Assembly: GCF_024494645.1 (NCBI RefSeq)
Contig: NZ_JANHDJ010000001.1
Location: forward strand, 372,001-436,000
Length of the DNA: 64,000 nt
Direction: 5' to 3'
Source of the DNA: Halohasta litorea
GTDB lineage: Archaea > Halobacteriota > Halobacteria > Halobacteriales > Haloferacaceae
The notes beneath the pieces are model-generated. The model ran no database searches. It saw nothing but the letters and a program-made list of their open reading frames with translations, and was not told where the DNA came from. The first letter of the stretch is position 1. Every line of letters starts with the position of its first letter. Shown here in pieces: positions 55,075 to 63,936 of the stretch. The position numbers and the translations under genes are program-made.

Positions 55075-55200
55075 TCAAGCGTCGCCGATCCCGTTTGCCA
55101 CCGAACCGCCGGGAACTGCTGTACAGCCAGACAGCACCGCCAGTGCGACGATCGATCCGTAGGCTGCCTGCGTCGGGCCGGAAATCAGCAGGCACTGCAT
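55075..55200 (-). pseudogene. Lipoprotein N-terminal fragment
   Basis: A 41-codon minus-strand frame encodes AAYGSIVALAVLSGCTAVPG and a short tail before a stop. It resembles the leader of the lipoprotein gene just downstream (RRSYLGVVGMAALSGCSALS). It lacks the twin arginine and has no mature domain, so it is probably a decayed duplicate. Confidence 0.4.
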
Positions 55201-55209
55201 ACTTGGGTC

Positions 55210-55692
55210 TCAGAAGAGTGTCACTGACAGCACGAAGACCGCGAGCATCGACAGCGTGAGCAGAACCTGAGCGACCGACGACGCGAGCACACCGACCGCC
55301 GTGTACAGCGATCGCTTTGCAGCCCGCTCGGTGTCGCTCCCGTTTTTCAGTTCGAGCAGGAACACCGTGCCGACGACACCGACGATGATCCCGATCGGTC
55401 CGAGGACCAACAGCATCAGGAGGCCACCGATCGCCGAGGCAACGGTCACCTCGGTCGATGCACCGCTGGCGCGGGCGGCGAGCGGGCCAGCGAACTGTTC
55501 GAGGACGACGGTAGCTAGCCCCGCCAGCGTCAGGCTCACGACCGCCAGTACCCCGACCGGCTCGGCTCCGAAGAGGACGTAGGTCCAGACGCCAGCCAAC
55601 GAAACCAGTCCCGCCGGGATCAGCGGGAGCACGCTGCCAGCGACCCCGGCGACCAGGAGTCCGACGGCGACGACGAACACCAACTCAACCAT
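55210..55692 (-). CDS. DUF456-like membrane protein
   Basis: A 160-residue membrane protein with about four to five hydrophobic segments and Gly-rich turns. The pattern VLPLIPAGLVSLAGVWTYVL near the N-terminus and GGLLMLLVLGPIGIIVGVVG in the middle is typical of the DUF456 family (small Gly-zipper proteins). ATG 55692 gives this start; the longer frame to 55758 adds non-family residues. Function not known; monocistronic. Confidence 0.75.
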   Translation of the reverse strand: MVELVFVVAVGLLVAGVAGSVLPLIPAGLVSLAGVWTYVLFGAEPVGVLAVVSLTLAGLATVVLEQFAGPLAARASGASTEVTVASAIGGLLMLLVLGPIGIIVGVVGTVFLLELKNGSDTERAAKRSLYTAVGVLASSVAQVLLTLSMLAVFVLSVTLF

Positions 55693-55763
55693 ATCGGGGC
55701 TTCGGGCGACATCCCGATAAGTACCACGCCGACAGCTGCCGATCGGCCGACCATCCACCGGAG

Positions 55764-55772
55764 ATATTTATA
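55764..55772 (+). promoter_or_regulatory. TATA box for the phospholipase D-type gene
   Basis: ATATTTATA is centred 27 nt before the GTG start at 55795, indicating a leaderless transcript and supporting the GTG. Confidence 0.55.
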
Positions 55773-55794
55773 CGAATACGGCACCATCCGGACC

Positions 55795-57456
55795 GTGGCC
55801 CGGCTTTCATCCACTCGCCGACGCCGACTGCTCACGCTTCTGGTGCTCGCGGTCGCCAGCGGCGCGCTCGTCGCTGGCGGCGGGACCGCCCTCGCCCACA
55901 GCGCCGGTGAGTCGACACACACTGCCTCCGCAGGGGCCGACGGTCGAATCATAGAGGTGTATCCCAACCCGACGACCGCACAGAACCGCGGCGAGTACGT
56001 GACGGTCGACCTCGATAGGCCGGGCAACTGGACGGTGACCGACGGCGAGGGGACCGCACGGCTCCCCGACCGGACCGGCGAGTTCGCCGTCACGCGCCAC
56101 CCCGCGGAGACGGCCACCCATACGAACGTTACTGCGGTCGAGGCTGGGGGTTCGTTCCAGCTTGCTGTCAGCGGCGAGACGCTTGAACTCCGGCGGGATG
56201 GCAGGCTGGTCGACCGAGTTTCCTACGAGGACGCCCCCGAAAGCCAGCAGTGGCACCGCGATCGCGACCCTCACTGGCAGCCCGCTGGCTTCCGACCCCG
56301 GGACCCCGCGACCACTGGGTCTACTTCGGTCGAAGCCTTCGTGTTGCCCGACGCTCCTGGAGCCCCAACCGAGGCCATCGCCGAGGCCGACCGGCGGCTC
56401 TATCTGGCGGCCTACACGCTGACCTCCGAGCGGGTGGTCGAGGAACTGATCGCCGCCCACGACCGTGGTGCCGAGGTGCGCGTGCTCGTCGAGGGAGGAC
56501 CGGTCGGGGGAATGTCGACCAAGCAGGCCGCCCGGCTGGATAGGCTCGCCGAGGCGGGCGCCGAGGTCCACGCCATGACCGGCGAGCGGGCGCGGTTCCG
56601 CTACCACCACGCCAAGTACGCGGTGGTCGACGACCGCGCGGTCGTCCTCACCGAGAACTGGAAACCCTCCGGTACCGGCGGTGCGGACAACCGCGGCTGG
56701 GGCGTGCGTGTCGATGCCGCCGCCACGGCCGACGATCTCGCGGCCGTATTTAAGCACGATGCGACGTGGAACGATACCGTTCGGTGGTCCGAGTTCCGGT
56801 CGACCGTCGAGACCACCGACCAGGAGTCCTCGACCGGATCGTACGCCCGGAATCATCCACCGCTGACGACAACCGCCGATTCGGTGACGGTGCTCACAGC
56901 ACCCGACAACACCGACGAGGAACTGATCGAGCTTATAAATGAGACGGATGACCGCCTGTTGATCGTCCAGCCGTCTATCGGCAGCGCCGACTTCCCGCTG
57001 CTCGAAGCAGCCATGCGGGCGGCCGACCGCGGCGTCGACGTTCGAATCCTGCTCGGGAGCCAGTGGTACAACGAGGAGGAAAACGATGCTCTCGCATCCC
57101 GGCTCGGCGAGCGAACCGAGGGGTCGGACAACCTCAACATCCGGCTCGCGGAGGGCAACGGTCGGTTCGGCAAGATCCACGCCAAGGGGGTCGTCGCCGA
57201 CGACACAGCGGTTGTCGGCAGCCTGAATTGGAACGACAACTCCCTCCGAAACAACCGCGAGGTCGCGCTCGCCATCCAGGACGAAGCGGTCGCCGACTAC
57301 TACGCCGAGGTCTTCGACGGTGACTGGAGCAGCGACGGAACCCGCGAGATTCCGGTCGGTATTCTCGTCGTCACGATCGGTGCTGCTGGCGGGACCGTCC
57401 TGGCGCTGAAGCGTCGGCTCGAATTCGCCGACCAGCCGAACCGGCAGCGCTCTTAA
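55795..57456 (+). CDS. Secreted phospholipase D-type nuclease with lamin-tail-like domain
   Basis: A 553-residue protein starting at GTG. A basic-hydrophobic signal peptide (RRRRLLTLLVLAVASGALVAGG) is followed by a lamin-tail-like beta domain (about 50-165; IIEVYPNPTTAQNRGEYVTV) and two PLD repeats: HHAKYAVVDD with His272/Lys274, and KIHAKGVVADD with His462/Lys464. A C-terminal membrane helix (about 520-537) anchors it. It probably cleaves phosphodiester bonds of extracellular DNA, perhaps for phosphate or DNA uptake. A leaderless TATA box supports the start. Confidence 0.87.
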   Translation: MARLSSTRRRRLLTLLVLAVASGALVAGGGTALAHSAGESTHTASAGADGRIIEVYPNPTTAQNRGEYVTVDLDRPGNWTVTDGEGTARLPDRTGEFAVTRHPAETATHTNVTAVEAGGSFQLAVSGETLELRRDGRLVDRVSYEDAPESQQWHRDRDPHWQPAGFRPRDPATTGSTSVEAFVLPDAPGAPTEAIAEADRRLYLAAYTLTSERVVEELIAAHDRGAEVRVLVEGGPVGGMSTKQAARLDRLAEAGAEVHAMTGERARFRYHHAKYAVVDDRAVVLTENWKPSGTGGADNRGWGVRVDAAATADDLAAVFKHDATWNDTVRWSEFRSTVETTDQESSTGSYARNHPPLTTTADSVTVLTAPDNTDEELIELINETDDRLLIVQPSIGSADFPLLEAAMRAADRGVDVRILLGSQWYNEEENDALASRLGERTEGSDNLNIRLAEGNGRFGKIHAKGVVADDTAVVGSLNWNDNSLRNNREVALAIQDEAVADYYAEVFDGDWSSDGTREIPVGILVVTIGAAGGTVLALKRRLEFADQPNRQRS

Positions 57457-57524
57457 ACGGTGTCGCCGATGTCGCCGTTCCAACAAAACATATACATCAG
57501 AACGGTAACCGGACAACCGAACTA

Positions 57525-57971
57525 ATGGAACGACTCTCGGATTCGGTAGTACTCCTGCTTGTCGGTACGCTCGTCGTCGCATCTGCATTGCTCGTCCCGG
57601 TCGTCTGGCCGAACTACGGGCAGACACCGTACTTCCTCGACGCGTCGCCGGTCGACGAGACCGGGAACGAATCGGGCGTCATCGAATACGACGAACTGCC
57701 CCCAGTCGTCCAGGAGTCGTTCGATCCGTCGGGCCAGTCGGAGCCGATGTATATCGAAGGGGACCCGGCACTCGACCGTCTTGACGAGACTCAATATATA
57801 AGACACGAGGGCGACCTCTATCGCGTCTCCCTGTATCACGGCGACGGCGCATGGATATTCGTCACGCTGCTCCGATATGGCTTGTTTACCGTCGGTGGTC
57901 TCCTCGCGGTAGCTGGAATCGGCGTTGGTCTTTATAAAAGAATCCGTCAGTCGACAACGAGCGAGTCCTGA
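57525..57971 (+). CDS. Two-TM membrane protein with outer loop
   Basis: A 148-residue protein with an N-terminal helix (about 8-28), an acidic outer domain of about 85 residues rich in Tyr and Asp, and a second helix (about 112-134) before a basic tail. Similar haloarchaeal proteins of unknown function exist. It starts 68 bp after the nuclease gene and is convergent with the DHH gene. Confidence 0.68.
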   Translation: MERLSDSVVLLLVGTLVVASALLVPVVWPNYGQTPYFLDASPVDETGNESGVIEYDELPPVVQESFDPSGQSEPMYIEGDPALDRLDETQYIRHEGDLYRVSLYHGDGAWIFVTLLRYGLFTVGGLLAVAGIGVGLYKRIRQSTTSES

Positions 57972-57977
57972 GCGACG

Positions 57978-59876
57978 TTATTCCAGCGGTGCGGCCGTCG
58001 ACAGCGACTCGTCGAGGTCGGCCTCGGCCATCTTCTCGACCAGGAGATCGATCACCGATTCACGGCGGCCTTTGACGAACTTGATCGAGCCGACGACGAG
58101 GTGGCCGCCACCGGAGACACCGGCACCGGGCAGCTCCTCGTTGAGTTCGGTGACCATCCGTGGGATGTCGAGTCGGACGCCGTCGGAGCGGAGCACGGCG
58201 AAATCCGGGCCGTAGCCGATGGTGATGACCGGCTCGCCCGTCTCAGTGACCTTTCGGTCGTGGAGGTTGCCGGTCGTTTTACCGGGCGCGGGGTAGGTGA
58301 ATCGGTGGGCGAAGTTGTCGAGGTCGACCCGATACAGGTGGGCCTCCGAGTCGAGTCGCTCGTGTTCGACGTGGGGCTCGACCGCTTCGAGCTGGCGGTC
58401 GATATCGCGTTCGGCCCGCGCCGAGAGGAACTCGATGAGTTCGGCGTGGCGCTCGGGGTCGTCACAGCCGACGTCCAGGACATCCGTAACGAGGGTTTTG
58501 CCCTCGCTGTAGCGGAGCCAGTGGGCGGCGTAGTCGAGTGCCTCGCCGATGTCTTCGAGATGGCCGCGGTCGTAGCCCGCCGTGTCGGCGAGCTCGACGT
58601 AGTCGCCCATTGCGTCGGCCTTCGAGCGGTCCGACAGCCCCGCTACTGCCGGGACGTGTTCGAGATCTTCGCTGATGGAGGGGTCGATCAGCCGGGCGAG
58701 TTCGACACACATCATCCCCGTGGTGATCCGGTAGTCCTCGTCGTAGAGGTAGGGATTGACGTGGGCATCGAGCAGCGGCTCGACCGCCTCGGGATCGGGG
58801 TGGTGGTGGTCGATGACGGCAATGGGAATGTCGTAGTGAGCGAGGTTCTGGTAGGCGGGCACGTCCTCCTCGGTCGAGCCGTTGTCGAGCATCAGCAGAA
58901 ACGGCAGCTTCTGGCCGTGTCGCTCCTGGCCTTCCAGGGCGAAGTTCAGATCCCGCGTGACGTCCTCCATCTCGTAGTAGGGGGCCTTGCTCGGTAGCCG
59001 TTTAAATAGATGCCGCGGCGCTTCGGGGTCGCCGTGGACCTCCTCGATGAGGTTTTCGAGCGCGAGTTGGACCGGCGCGGCCGCACACATCCCGTCGCCG
59101 TCGGCGTGGTGCCGGACGCGGATCGGTCGGCCCTCCAGGACGGTCTCCCGGAGCAGCCGGGCGACGCCTTTGAGCTCCTCGAAGACGGGCTCGAAGGCGG
59201 GCCACTCGATGAGCGGCTCGATGTCGGCCGCGGCCGCTCGTTCGTCGAGGGCCGACTCCAGGGTCTCGCGGGCGTCGGCTTCGGTCTCGCCCTCCAGGAC
59301 CGCAAGCGAGTCGGCCTCGATCTGCTGGACGTCCTGGTGGGTTTCGACGCTGCCGCTGATCCGGACGATGTCGTCGATCTCGGCCTCCGGGTAGGCCCGG
59401 ACGCCCGCAGCCTCGAAGGCGGCGGCGCTGACGATTCCCGTGCCGTCGTTGATGTGGAAGATCGTCGGGCCGCCGGTCTGTTTGATCTGGACGACAGAGC
59501 CCTCGATGGTCGCCTCGCTGCCGGTTTCGAGGTCGCCGATCGGCGTGATGTCGGGTTCGTGATCGACCACGTCGGTGCGATAGTCCTCGATGTCGGGGAC
59601 GTCGAAGGCGATGTCGCCGTTTTCCTTCCGCTCTTCGAGTTCGACGATCAGGCGGTCGCCGACGGTGTAGTCGCGGTCGAGGTTCGATTCGTGAACGAGG
59701 CCGGAGACGGAGTCGGAGATGTCAACGAAAACGCCGTAGGCAACAACACCGTTGACGACGGCGTGATAGTTCGCACCGACTTCGACGTCTGCGAGCGTGC
59801 AGTCGGGCGCGAGATCGTAAACGACGGGACGCGAATCGTCCCGCTCGCCGGACTCCCCGGCGGTATCGTCGGTCAT
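57978..59876 (-). CDS. DHH-family phosphoesterase with S1 and OB domains (RecJ-like)
   Basis: A 632-residue protein. Residues about 30-95 form an S1 domain (VEVGANYHAVVNGVVAYGVF), then an OB-fold (about 115-205), then DHH domain motifs VRHHADGDGM and VIDHHHPDPE, and a C-terminal DHHA1-type domain with the Gly-rich VSGGGHLVVGS. It is probably a single-strand-specific exonuclease or nano-RNase of the archaeal RecJ group. ATG 59876 is preferred; the longer open frame to 60311 is antisense to the JAMM gene. High GC core gene. Confidence 0.88.
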   Translation of the reverse strand: MTDDTAGESGERDDSRPVVYDLAPDCTLADVEVGANYHAVVNGVVAYGVFVDISDSVSGLVHESNLDRDYTVGDRLIVELEERKENGDIAFDVPDIEDYRTDVVDHEPDITPIGDLETGSEATIEGSVVQIKQTGGPTIFHINDGTGIVSAAAFEAAGVRAYPEAEIDDIVRISGSVETHQDVQQIEADSLAVLEGETEADARETLESALDERAAAADIEPLIEWPAFEPVFEELKGVARLLRETVLEGRPIRVRHHADGDGMCAAAPVQLALENLIEEVHGDPEAPRHLFKRLPSKAPYYEMEDVTRDLNFALEGQERHGQKLPFLLMLDNGSTEEDVPAYQNLAHYDIPIAVIDHHHPDPEAVEPLLDAHVNPYLYDEDYRITTGMMCVELARLIDPSISEDLEHVPAVAGLSDRSKADAMGDYVELADTAGYDRGHLEDIGEALDYAAHWLRYSEGKTLVTDVLDVGCDDPERHAELIEFLSARAERDIDRQLEAVEPHVEHERLDSEAHLYRVDLDNFAHRFTYPAPGKTTGNLHDRKVTETGEPVITIGYGPDFAVLRSDGVRLDIPRMVTELNEELPGAGVSGGGHLVVGSIKFVKGRRESVIDLLVEKMAEADLDESLSTAAPLE

Positions 59877-59981
59877 ACCCCCCGTTTGGGCGACCGACGT
59901 GTTAAGCTTGTTATCTCGCGCCGCCCAGTGGGGAGTCGACGGTTCGGAACGCTTAGATGGACGCCGGACCGAAATCCGCCA

Positions 59982-60461
59982 ATGCGGCTCTTCAGATCGA
60001 GCGAGATCCTCGGCATCGCCCGCGACACCATGGAGTTCGCGCTCGAAGCCTCCGAGGAGACTCATCCCAACGAGTATATGGGCTTTCTGCGGGCCGAAGA
60101 CGCCCGCAAACTCGGCCTCGACAGGAAGGGCCAGGTGATCACCGACGTGCTTGTGATCCCGGGCACGAAATCCGATCCGACGAGCGCGACCGTCCAGACC
60201 AATATGGTTCCCAACGATATCAAAGCGGTCGGCTCGGTTCACTCCCACCCCAACGGCGTCCTCCGGCCAAGCGACGCCGACCTCGCCACCTTCCATAAGG
60301 GCGATGTCCACATCATTATCGGCGCACCCTACGGCTGGAGCGACTGGCAGGTCTTCGACAGCAGCGGCGAGCCACGCTCGCTGGATGTTCTCGACGTGCC
60401 ACTGCCAGAAGAGCAGTTTTTCGACTTCACGCAGGCAGATATCGACGAGGAGCTCTCATGA
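59982..60461 (+). CDS. JAMM/MPN+ metalloprotease
   Basis: A 159-residue JAB1/MPN domain with the complete JAMM motif: Glu31, His87, His89, Ser97 and Asp100 ([14 protein letters not shown]). Archaeal stand-alone JAMM proteins of this size desample SAMP-type ubiquitin-like modifiers or act on small proteins. Its stop overlaps the ribL start by 4 bp, and it diverges from the DHH gene. Whether it equals JAMM1 (HvJAMM1-like) or a second form cannot be decided. Confidence 0.87.
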   Translation: MRLFRSSEILGIARDTMEFALEASEETHPNEYMGFLRAEDARKLGLDRKGQVITDVLVIPGTKSDPTSATVQTNMVPNDIKAVGSVHSHPNGVLRPSDADLATFHKGDVHIIIGAPYGWSDWQVFDSSGEPRSLDVLDVPLPEEQFFDFTQADIDEELS

Positions 60462-60892
60462 GCAGGCAAACCCGTGCAGTCGCCCAGGGCACGTTTGACA
60501 TCCTGCATCCAGGACACGTCCACTACCTGCGGGACGCCGCCAGCTACGGCGAGGAACTCCACGTCATCGTCGCCCGCGCCGACAACGTCACCCACAAAGC
60601 CCCGCCGATCCTCTCGGACCGCCAGCGCGTCGAGATGGTTCGGGCCCTCGGGGTCGTCGACCATGCCCGACTCGGCCATCCCGAGGACATCTTCGTCCCC
60701 ATCGAGGAGATCGAACCCGACGTGATCGTGCTGGGCTACGACCAACACCACGACGCTGAGGGGATTCGAGCCGCACTCCGCGAACGGGGGATCGACTGCC
60801 GGGTCGAACGAGCCACCGCCCGCGAGGACCATCCCGACGAACTGCTCTCGACGGGCCGGATCGTCGACCGAATCCTCGAACAGCGCGGCTGA
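60458..60892 (+). CDS. ribL: FAD synthase (RibL-type cytidylyl/adenylyltransferase)
   Basis: A 144-residue nucleotidyltransferase with the signature [14 protein letters not shown] (HPGH at 17-20) and a later VLGYDQ. The archaeal FAD synthase RibL is of this size and fold and transfers AMP from ATP to FMN. A glycerol-3-phosphate cytidylyltransferase role is the main alternative but is less common in haloarchaea. It is translationally coupled with the JAMM gene. Confidence 0.87.
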   Translation: MSRQTRAVAQGTFDILHPGHVHYLRDAASYGEELHVIVARADNVTHKAPPILSDRQRVEMVRALGVVDHARLGHPEDIFVPIEEIEPDVIVLGYDQHHDAEGIRAALRERGIDCRVERATAREDHPDELLSTGRIVDRILEQRG

Positions 60893-60963
60893 TCGTCGCT
60901 TCGAGTTATCAAATAGCCACTGCCTAACGGTGCTGTTTTGCGGGTCGCCGAGAACTGCGAGGT

Positions 60964-61665
60964 ATGCCGACACTCGATTTCGACTCGTTCGTGCTTGCGG
61001 CGGCGACCGACAACCTCGAAGCAGAGCCTGCGGCCCGCGAAGACGCCGATGCCGTCGAGTTCCGCCTGGATCTGGCGACCGACCCGCTCGACCAGCTTGC
61101 AGCGTACGACGGCGAACTCCCGCTGATTGTCACCAACCGCGCCACCTGGGAGGGTGGTGAGGCCGACGACGAAATCCGGCGACTCGATACGCTCGAAGCG
61201 GCAGTTGACCACGAGGCAGTCACGGCGGTCGACATCGAATGCGGTGCGCTCGATGGCAGCATCGCGGCCGCCGACACCAATCGGGCACGGCAACTGCGTG
61301 AGACGGCCCGAGATGCCGGTATCGTAGTCATCGCCTCGGTCCACGACTTCGAGTCGACGCCATCGGTCGACGGGCTGACAGAGCTGTTAAAGACGGCCAG
61401 CGACGAGGGCGATGTCGGCAAACTCGCGGTGACCGCCGCCGACCGCAGCGACGCGCTGGCGGTGCTGTCGGCGACCCACCGGGCCGCCGAAGCCGGATGG
61501 ACCGTTGCCACGATGGCGATGGGGGCGGCGGGTCAGCACACGCGGGCGGTCGCGCCAGTCTACGGCTCGGCGATTGGCTATGCACCGGTCGACCCCGAGG
61601 GGGCGACCGCCCCCGGCCAGTACGATCTCGCAACGCTCCGCAGGCTGGTCGACGAGCTCCAGTAG
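60964..61665 (+). CDS. aroD: 3-dehydroquinate dehydratase, type I
   Basis: A 233-residue class I enzyme. VEFRLDLA at about 35-42, the general-base His in ASVHDFEST at about 124-132, and the Schiff-base Lys in GKLAVTAADR (about 157) are in place. It dehydrates 3-dehydroquinate to 3-dehydroshikimate in the shikimate pathway. Start ATG 60964, 71 bp after ribL. Other shikimate genes are not adjacent, as usual in haloarchaea. Confidence 0.92.
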   Translation: MPTLDFDSFVLAAATDNLEAEPAAREDADAVEFRLDLATDPLDQLAAYDGELPLIVTNRATWEGGEADDEIRRLDTLEAAVDHEAVTAVDIECGALDGSIAAADTNRARQLRETARDAGIVVIASVHDFESTPSVDGLTELLKTASDEGDVGKLAVTAADRSDALAVLSATHRAAEAGWTVATMAMGAAGQHTRAVAPVYGSAIGYAPVDPEGATAPGQYDLATLRRLVDELQ

Positions 61666-61770
61666 CGGCGAACTCTTCTGTTCAATCGTTGGGCGGTCAG
61701 GGCCATCTGAGCGGCCAACCGAAAATATCAAGCGCAGCTATATCTCAGATACTGATACTCACTGAAAATT

Positions 61771-63207
61771 ATGGATAGCTCTGGAGCCGTTTCAAATGTC
61801 GTTCTGCTGACGGTCGACTCGCTCCGGGCGGATGCGGTCGGTGCCTACGACGAGCGTCGACATACGCCGGTTATGGATTCGATCGCCGAGGCGGGGACGG
61901 TCTTCGAGCGGGCGTTTGCGACCGGCAACTGGACGCCGTTTTCGTTTCCAGCGATGCTTTCGGCGCGGCCGGTGTTTGCGGACTCGGGCCGGATCGGGAT
62001 CACCGCCGAGCGGGCGCTCGCATCGGTGCTCTCGGAGGCAGGCATCTCGACTGCTGGCTTCAATGCGGCTAACGGCTTTCTGACCTCTCACTGGGGGTAC
62101 GACGCCGGATTCGACGAATTCGAACCCTTCGTGGCGAGTGTCGGATCGAGCGTCTACAGCAAGTATCTGGCGACCCATCCGACCGTCGAGGCGTGGGTCC
62201 AGCTGGCCACCTCGCCGCTCCGGCGGGCTGGCTCGTGGCTCCGGCGCAACACCGACGACAGACCGTTCCTCGACACCTCCAGGATGTTCGACGTCGAACA
62301 CGCCGCCACCTCGTTTCTCGAGACGGCCGACGCGCCGTTTTTCCTCTGGGTCCACTACATGGATGCCCACACGCCCTACGTCCCGGCCCCGCGGTACATC
62401 CGTGAGGTCTCCTCGAACTTCTTCGGGACCCACCGGATGCTGCATGCCCACCTCCGAACCGGCCTCGGCTGGGAGGTCGACGACCGCACGCTCAACGAAC
62501 TTCGGACGCTGTATGCGGCGGCCGTCCGGCAGGTCGACGCCAGCATTGGCCGCCTCCGGGAGGCCCTCGAAGCCAATGGGCTGGCCGAGGACACGGCGAT
62601 CATCCTGGCAGGCGACCACGGCGAGGAGTTCCAGGAGCACGGCCACCTCGCCCACTACCCCAAACTGTACGACGAGCTGATTCGAGTGCCGTTTATCGTC
62701 GATATCCCCGGCGAGGCCCCGCGGTGTGTCGACCCACAGGTAAGCCTCGCGTCGATTCCGGCGACCGTCGCCGACCTGCTCGGTGTGGACCCACATCCCG
62801 ACTGGATGGGTGACTCGCTCGTCCCCGCGGTATCGAGCGGCGAAGAACCCGCCGACGAGCCGGTTGTCTCGGTGACGGTTCGCGGCGAGGAGGTCACCAC
62901 CCAGCCAATCCCCCGATCGCTGTCGGACGGCGAGCTACTGGTCAGTGTCCGGGATCGCGACTGGATCTACATCGAGAACGTCGACGCCGACGAGCGGGAA
63001 CTCTACCACCGGCCGTCGGACCCGACCCAACAGACCGATCTCTCGGCCGATCCGACCGCCGAGCAAGCGGAGGTGATCGATCGGTTCAGCCAGCGGGTCG
63101 AAGCCCACGCAGCAACAATACTGACGGGCGAGGACGCCGACGAGTCGACTGCCGAGGCCGTAGACGAGGATCTCAACGCACGCCTCGAAGCCCTCGGCTA
63201 CAAATAG
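61771..63207 (+). CDS. Sulfatase-like alkaline-phosphatase-superfamily enzyme (5)
   Basis: A 478-residue protein with metal block VVLLTVDSLRADAV, nucleophile block GNWTPFSFPAMLSA with Thr55 at the sulfatase Cys/Ser position, second metal block LAGDHGEEFQEHG and terminal LEALGYK. The catalytic Arg is again absent. No signal peptide or TM segment is seen. Unlike the four in the island it is GC-rich and lies with a GtrA gene that starts immediately after its stop, so it probably works in a distinct glycan-modification unit of the core genome. Confidence 0.82.
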   Translation: MDSSGAVSNVVLLTVDSLRADAVGAYDERRHTPVMDSIAEAGTVFERAFATGNWTPFSFPAMLSARPVFADSGRIGITAERALASVLSEAGISTAGFNAANGFLTSHWGYDAGFDEFEPFVASVGSSVYSKYLATHPTVEAWVQLATSPLRRAGSWLRRNTDDRPFLDTSRMFDVEHAATSFLETADAPFFLWVHYMDAHTPYVPAPRYIREVSSNFFGTHRMLHAHLRTGLGWEVDDRTLNELRTLYAAAVRQVDASIGRLREALEANGLAEDTAIILAGDHGEEFQEHGHLAHYPKLYDELIRVPFIVDIPGEAPRCVDPQVSLASIPATVADLLGVDPHPDWMGDSLVPAVSSGEEPADEPVVSVTVRGEEVTTQPIPRSLSDGELLVSVRDRDWIYIENVDADERELYHRPSDPTQQTDLSADPTAEQAEVIDRFSQRVEAHAATILTGEDADESTAEAVDEDLNARLEALGYK

Positions 63208-63657
63208 ATGCTTAGATCGTTTCTCAGGAACCTCACTCACGGCCCCCTCACCCGACTGCTACGCCGGTTCGTCGCGGTCGGCGTGCTCACCGCTGGCGTC
63301 CAACAGCTCCTGTTGTGGCTGTTTCTCGATTGGGCCAGTCTGAACTACCTGCTGGGGGCGCTGATCGCCATCGAGATAACGATCGTTCTCTCCTATGTTC
63401 TCAACAACGCCTGGACCTTCGAGCGCTCACAGAATACGGGATGGGGGTCCTATCTGGTCGGCCTTTTAAAAACGAACCTCATCCGCGGTTCGGCGATCCC
63501 GATCCAGCTCGGCATCCTCTATGCACTCGTCGAATGGCTTTTGGTCCCGTTTTTCGCACCCGACGGGGTTGCGATTGTCCTGATAGGCAACGGGGTTGCG
63601 ATCCTTATCAGTGGGATCTATCGGTTCGTCCTGGATGCGACGTGGACGTGGGGCTGA
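63208..63657 (+). CDS. GtrA-family membrane protein
   Basis: A 149-residue protein with four membrane segments and the family hallmark YVLNNAWTFERS at about residues 65-76. GtrA proteins are thought to flip undecaprenyl or polyprenyl-phosphate-linked sugars, or to assist glycosyltransferases of cell-surface glycans. The start is directly adjacent to the stop of the sulfatase-like gene, so the two are co-transcribed and probably serve one surface-glycan step. Convergent with the UPF0058 gene. Confidence 0.88.
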   Translation: MLRSFLRNLTHGPLTRLLRRFVAVGVLTAGVQQLLLWLFLDWASLNYLLGALIAIEITIVLSYVLNNAWTFERSQNTGWGSYLVGLLKTNLIRGSAIPIQLGILYALVEWLLVPFFAPDGVAIVLIGNGVAILISGIYRFVLDATWTWG

Positions 63658-63660
63658 CAG

Positions 63661-63936
63661 TCAGGACGCCCGCTTCGACGTGGAGTCCGAGTCGGTCCGA
63701 ACGGCCTCGACGTCCGCCGGTGGTTCGTACTCGTCGCTCACCGCCGCCGCCAGGAGTGCGGCGAGCAGGAGGACTGCCGCCTCATGGTGGTCCCGCCGCG
63801 CGCGAAACGACACCGGCGTCACCCCGAGCTCGGTGTAGGGCTCGAAGTACGATCGGTCGACGATCCCCCGGTCGACGAGCCGCTCGGAGCACAGCACCAA
63901 TAGGGCGTGCAAATGAACGAGCTCGGTTTTCTTCAC
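63661..63936 (-). CDS. UPF0058-family protein
   Basis: A 91-residue haloarchaeal protein starting at GTG 63936: KKTELVHLHALLVLCSERLV matches the UPF0058 family N-terminus, and the C-terminal half is acidic and Ser/Asp-rich. A longer frame to 63960 adds residues that do not belong to the family. UPF0058 proteins are small, highly helical, and of unknown function, conserved in Halobacteria. The stop is just beyond the GtrA stop (convergent, 3 bp apart). Confidence 0.87.
   Translation of the reverse strand: MKKTELVHLHALLVLCSERLVDRGIVDRSYFEPYTELGVTPVSFRARRDHHEAAVLLLAALLAAAVSDEYEPPADVEAVRTDSDSTSKRAS

Noticed and set aside
55807-57627. A 606-codon minus-strand frame opposite the phospholipase D-type gene
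   Set aside because: The plus strand has two HxK motifs, a signal peptide and a leaderless promoter; the minus frame is Arg/Gly-rich shadow.
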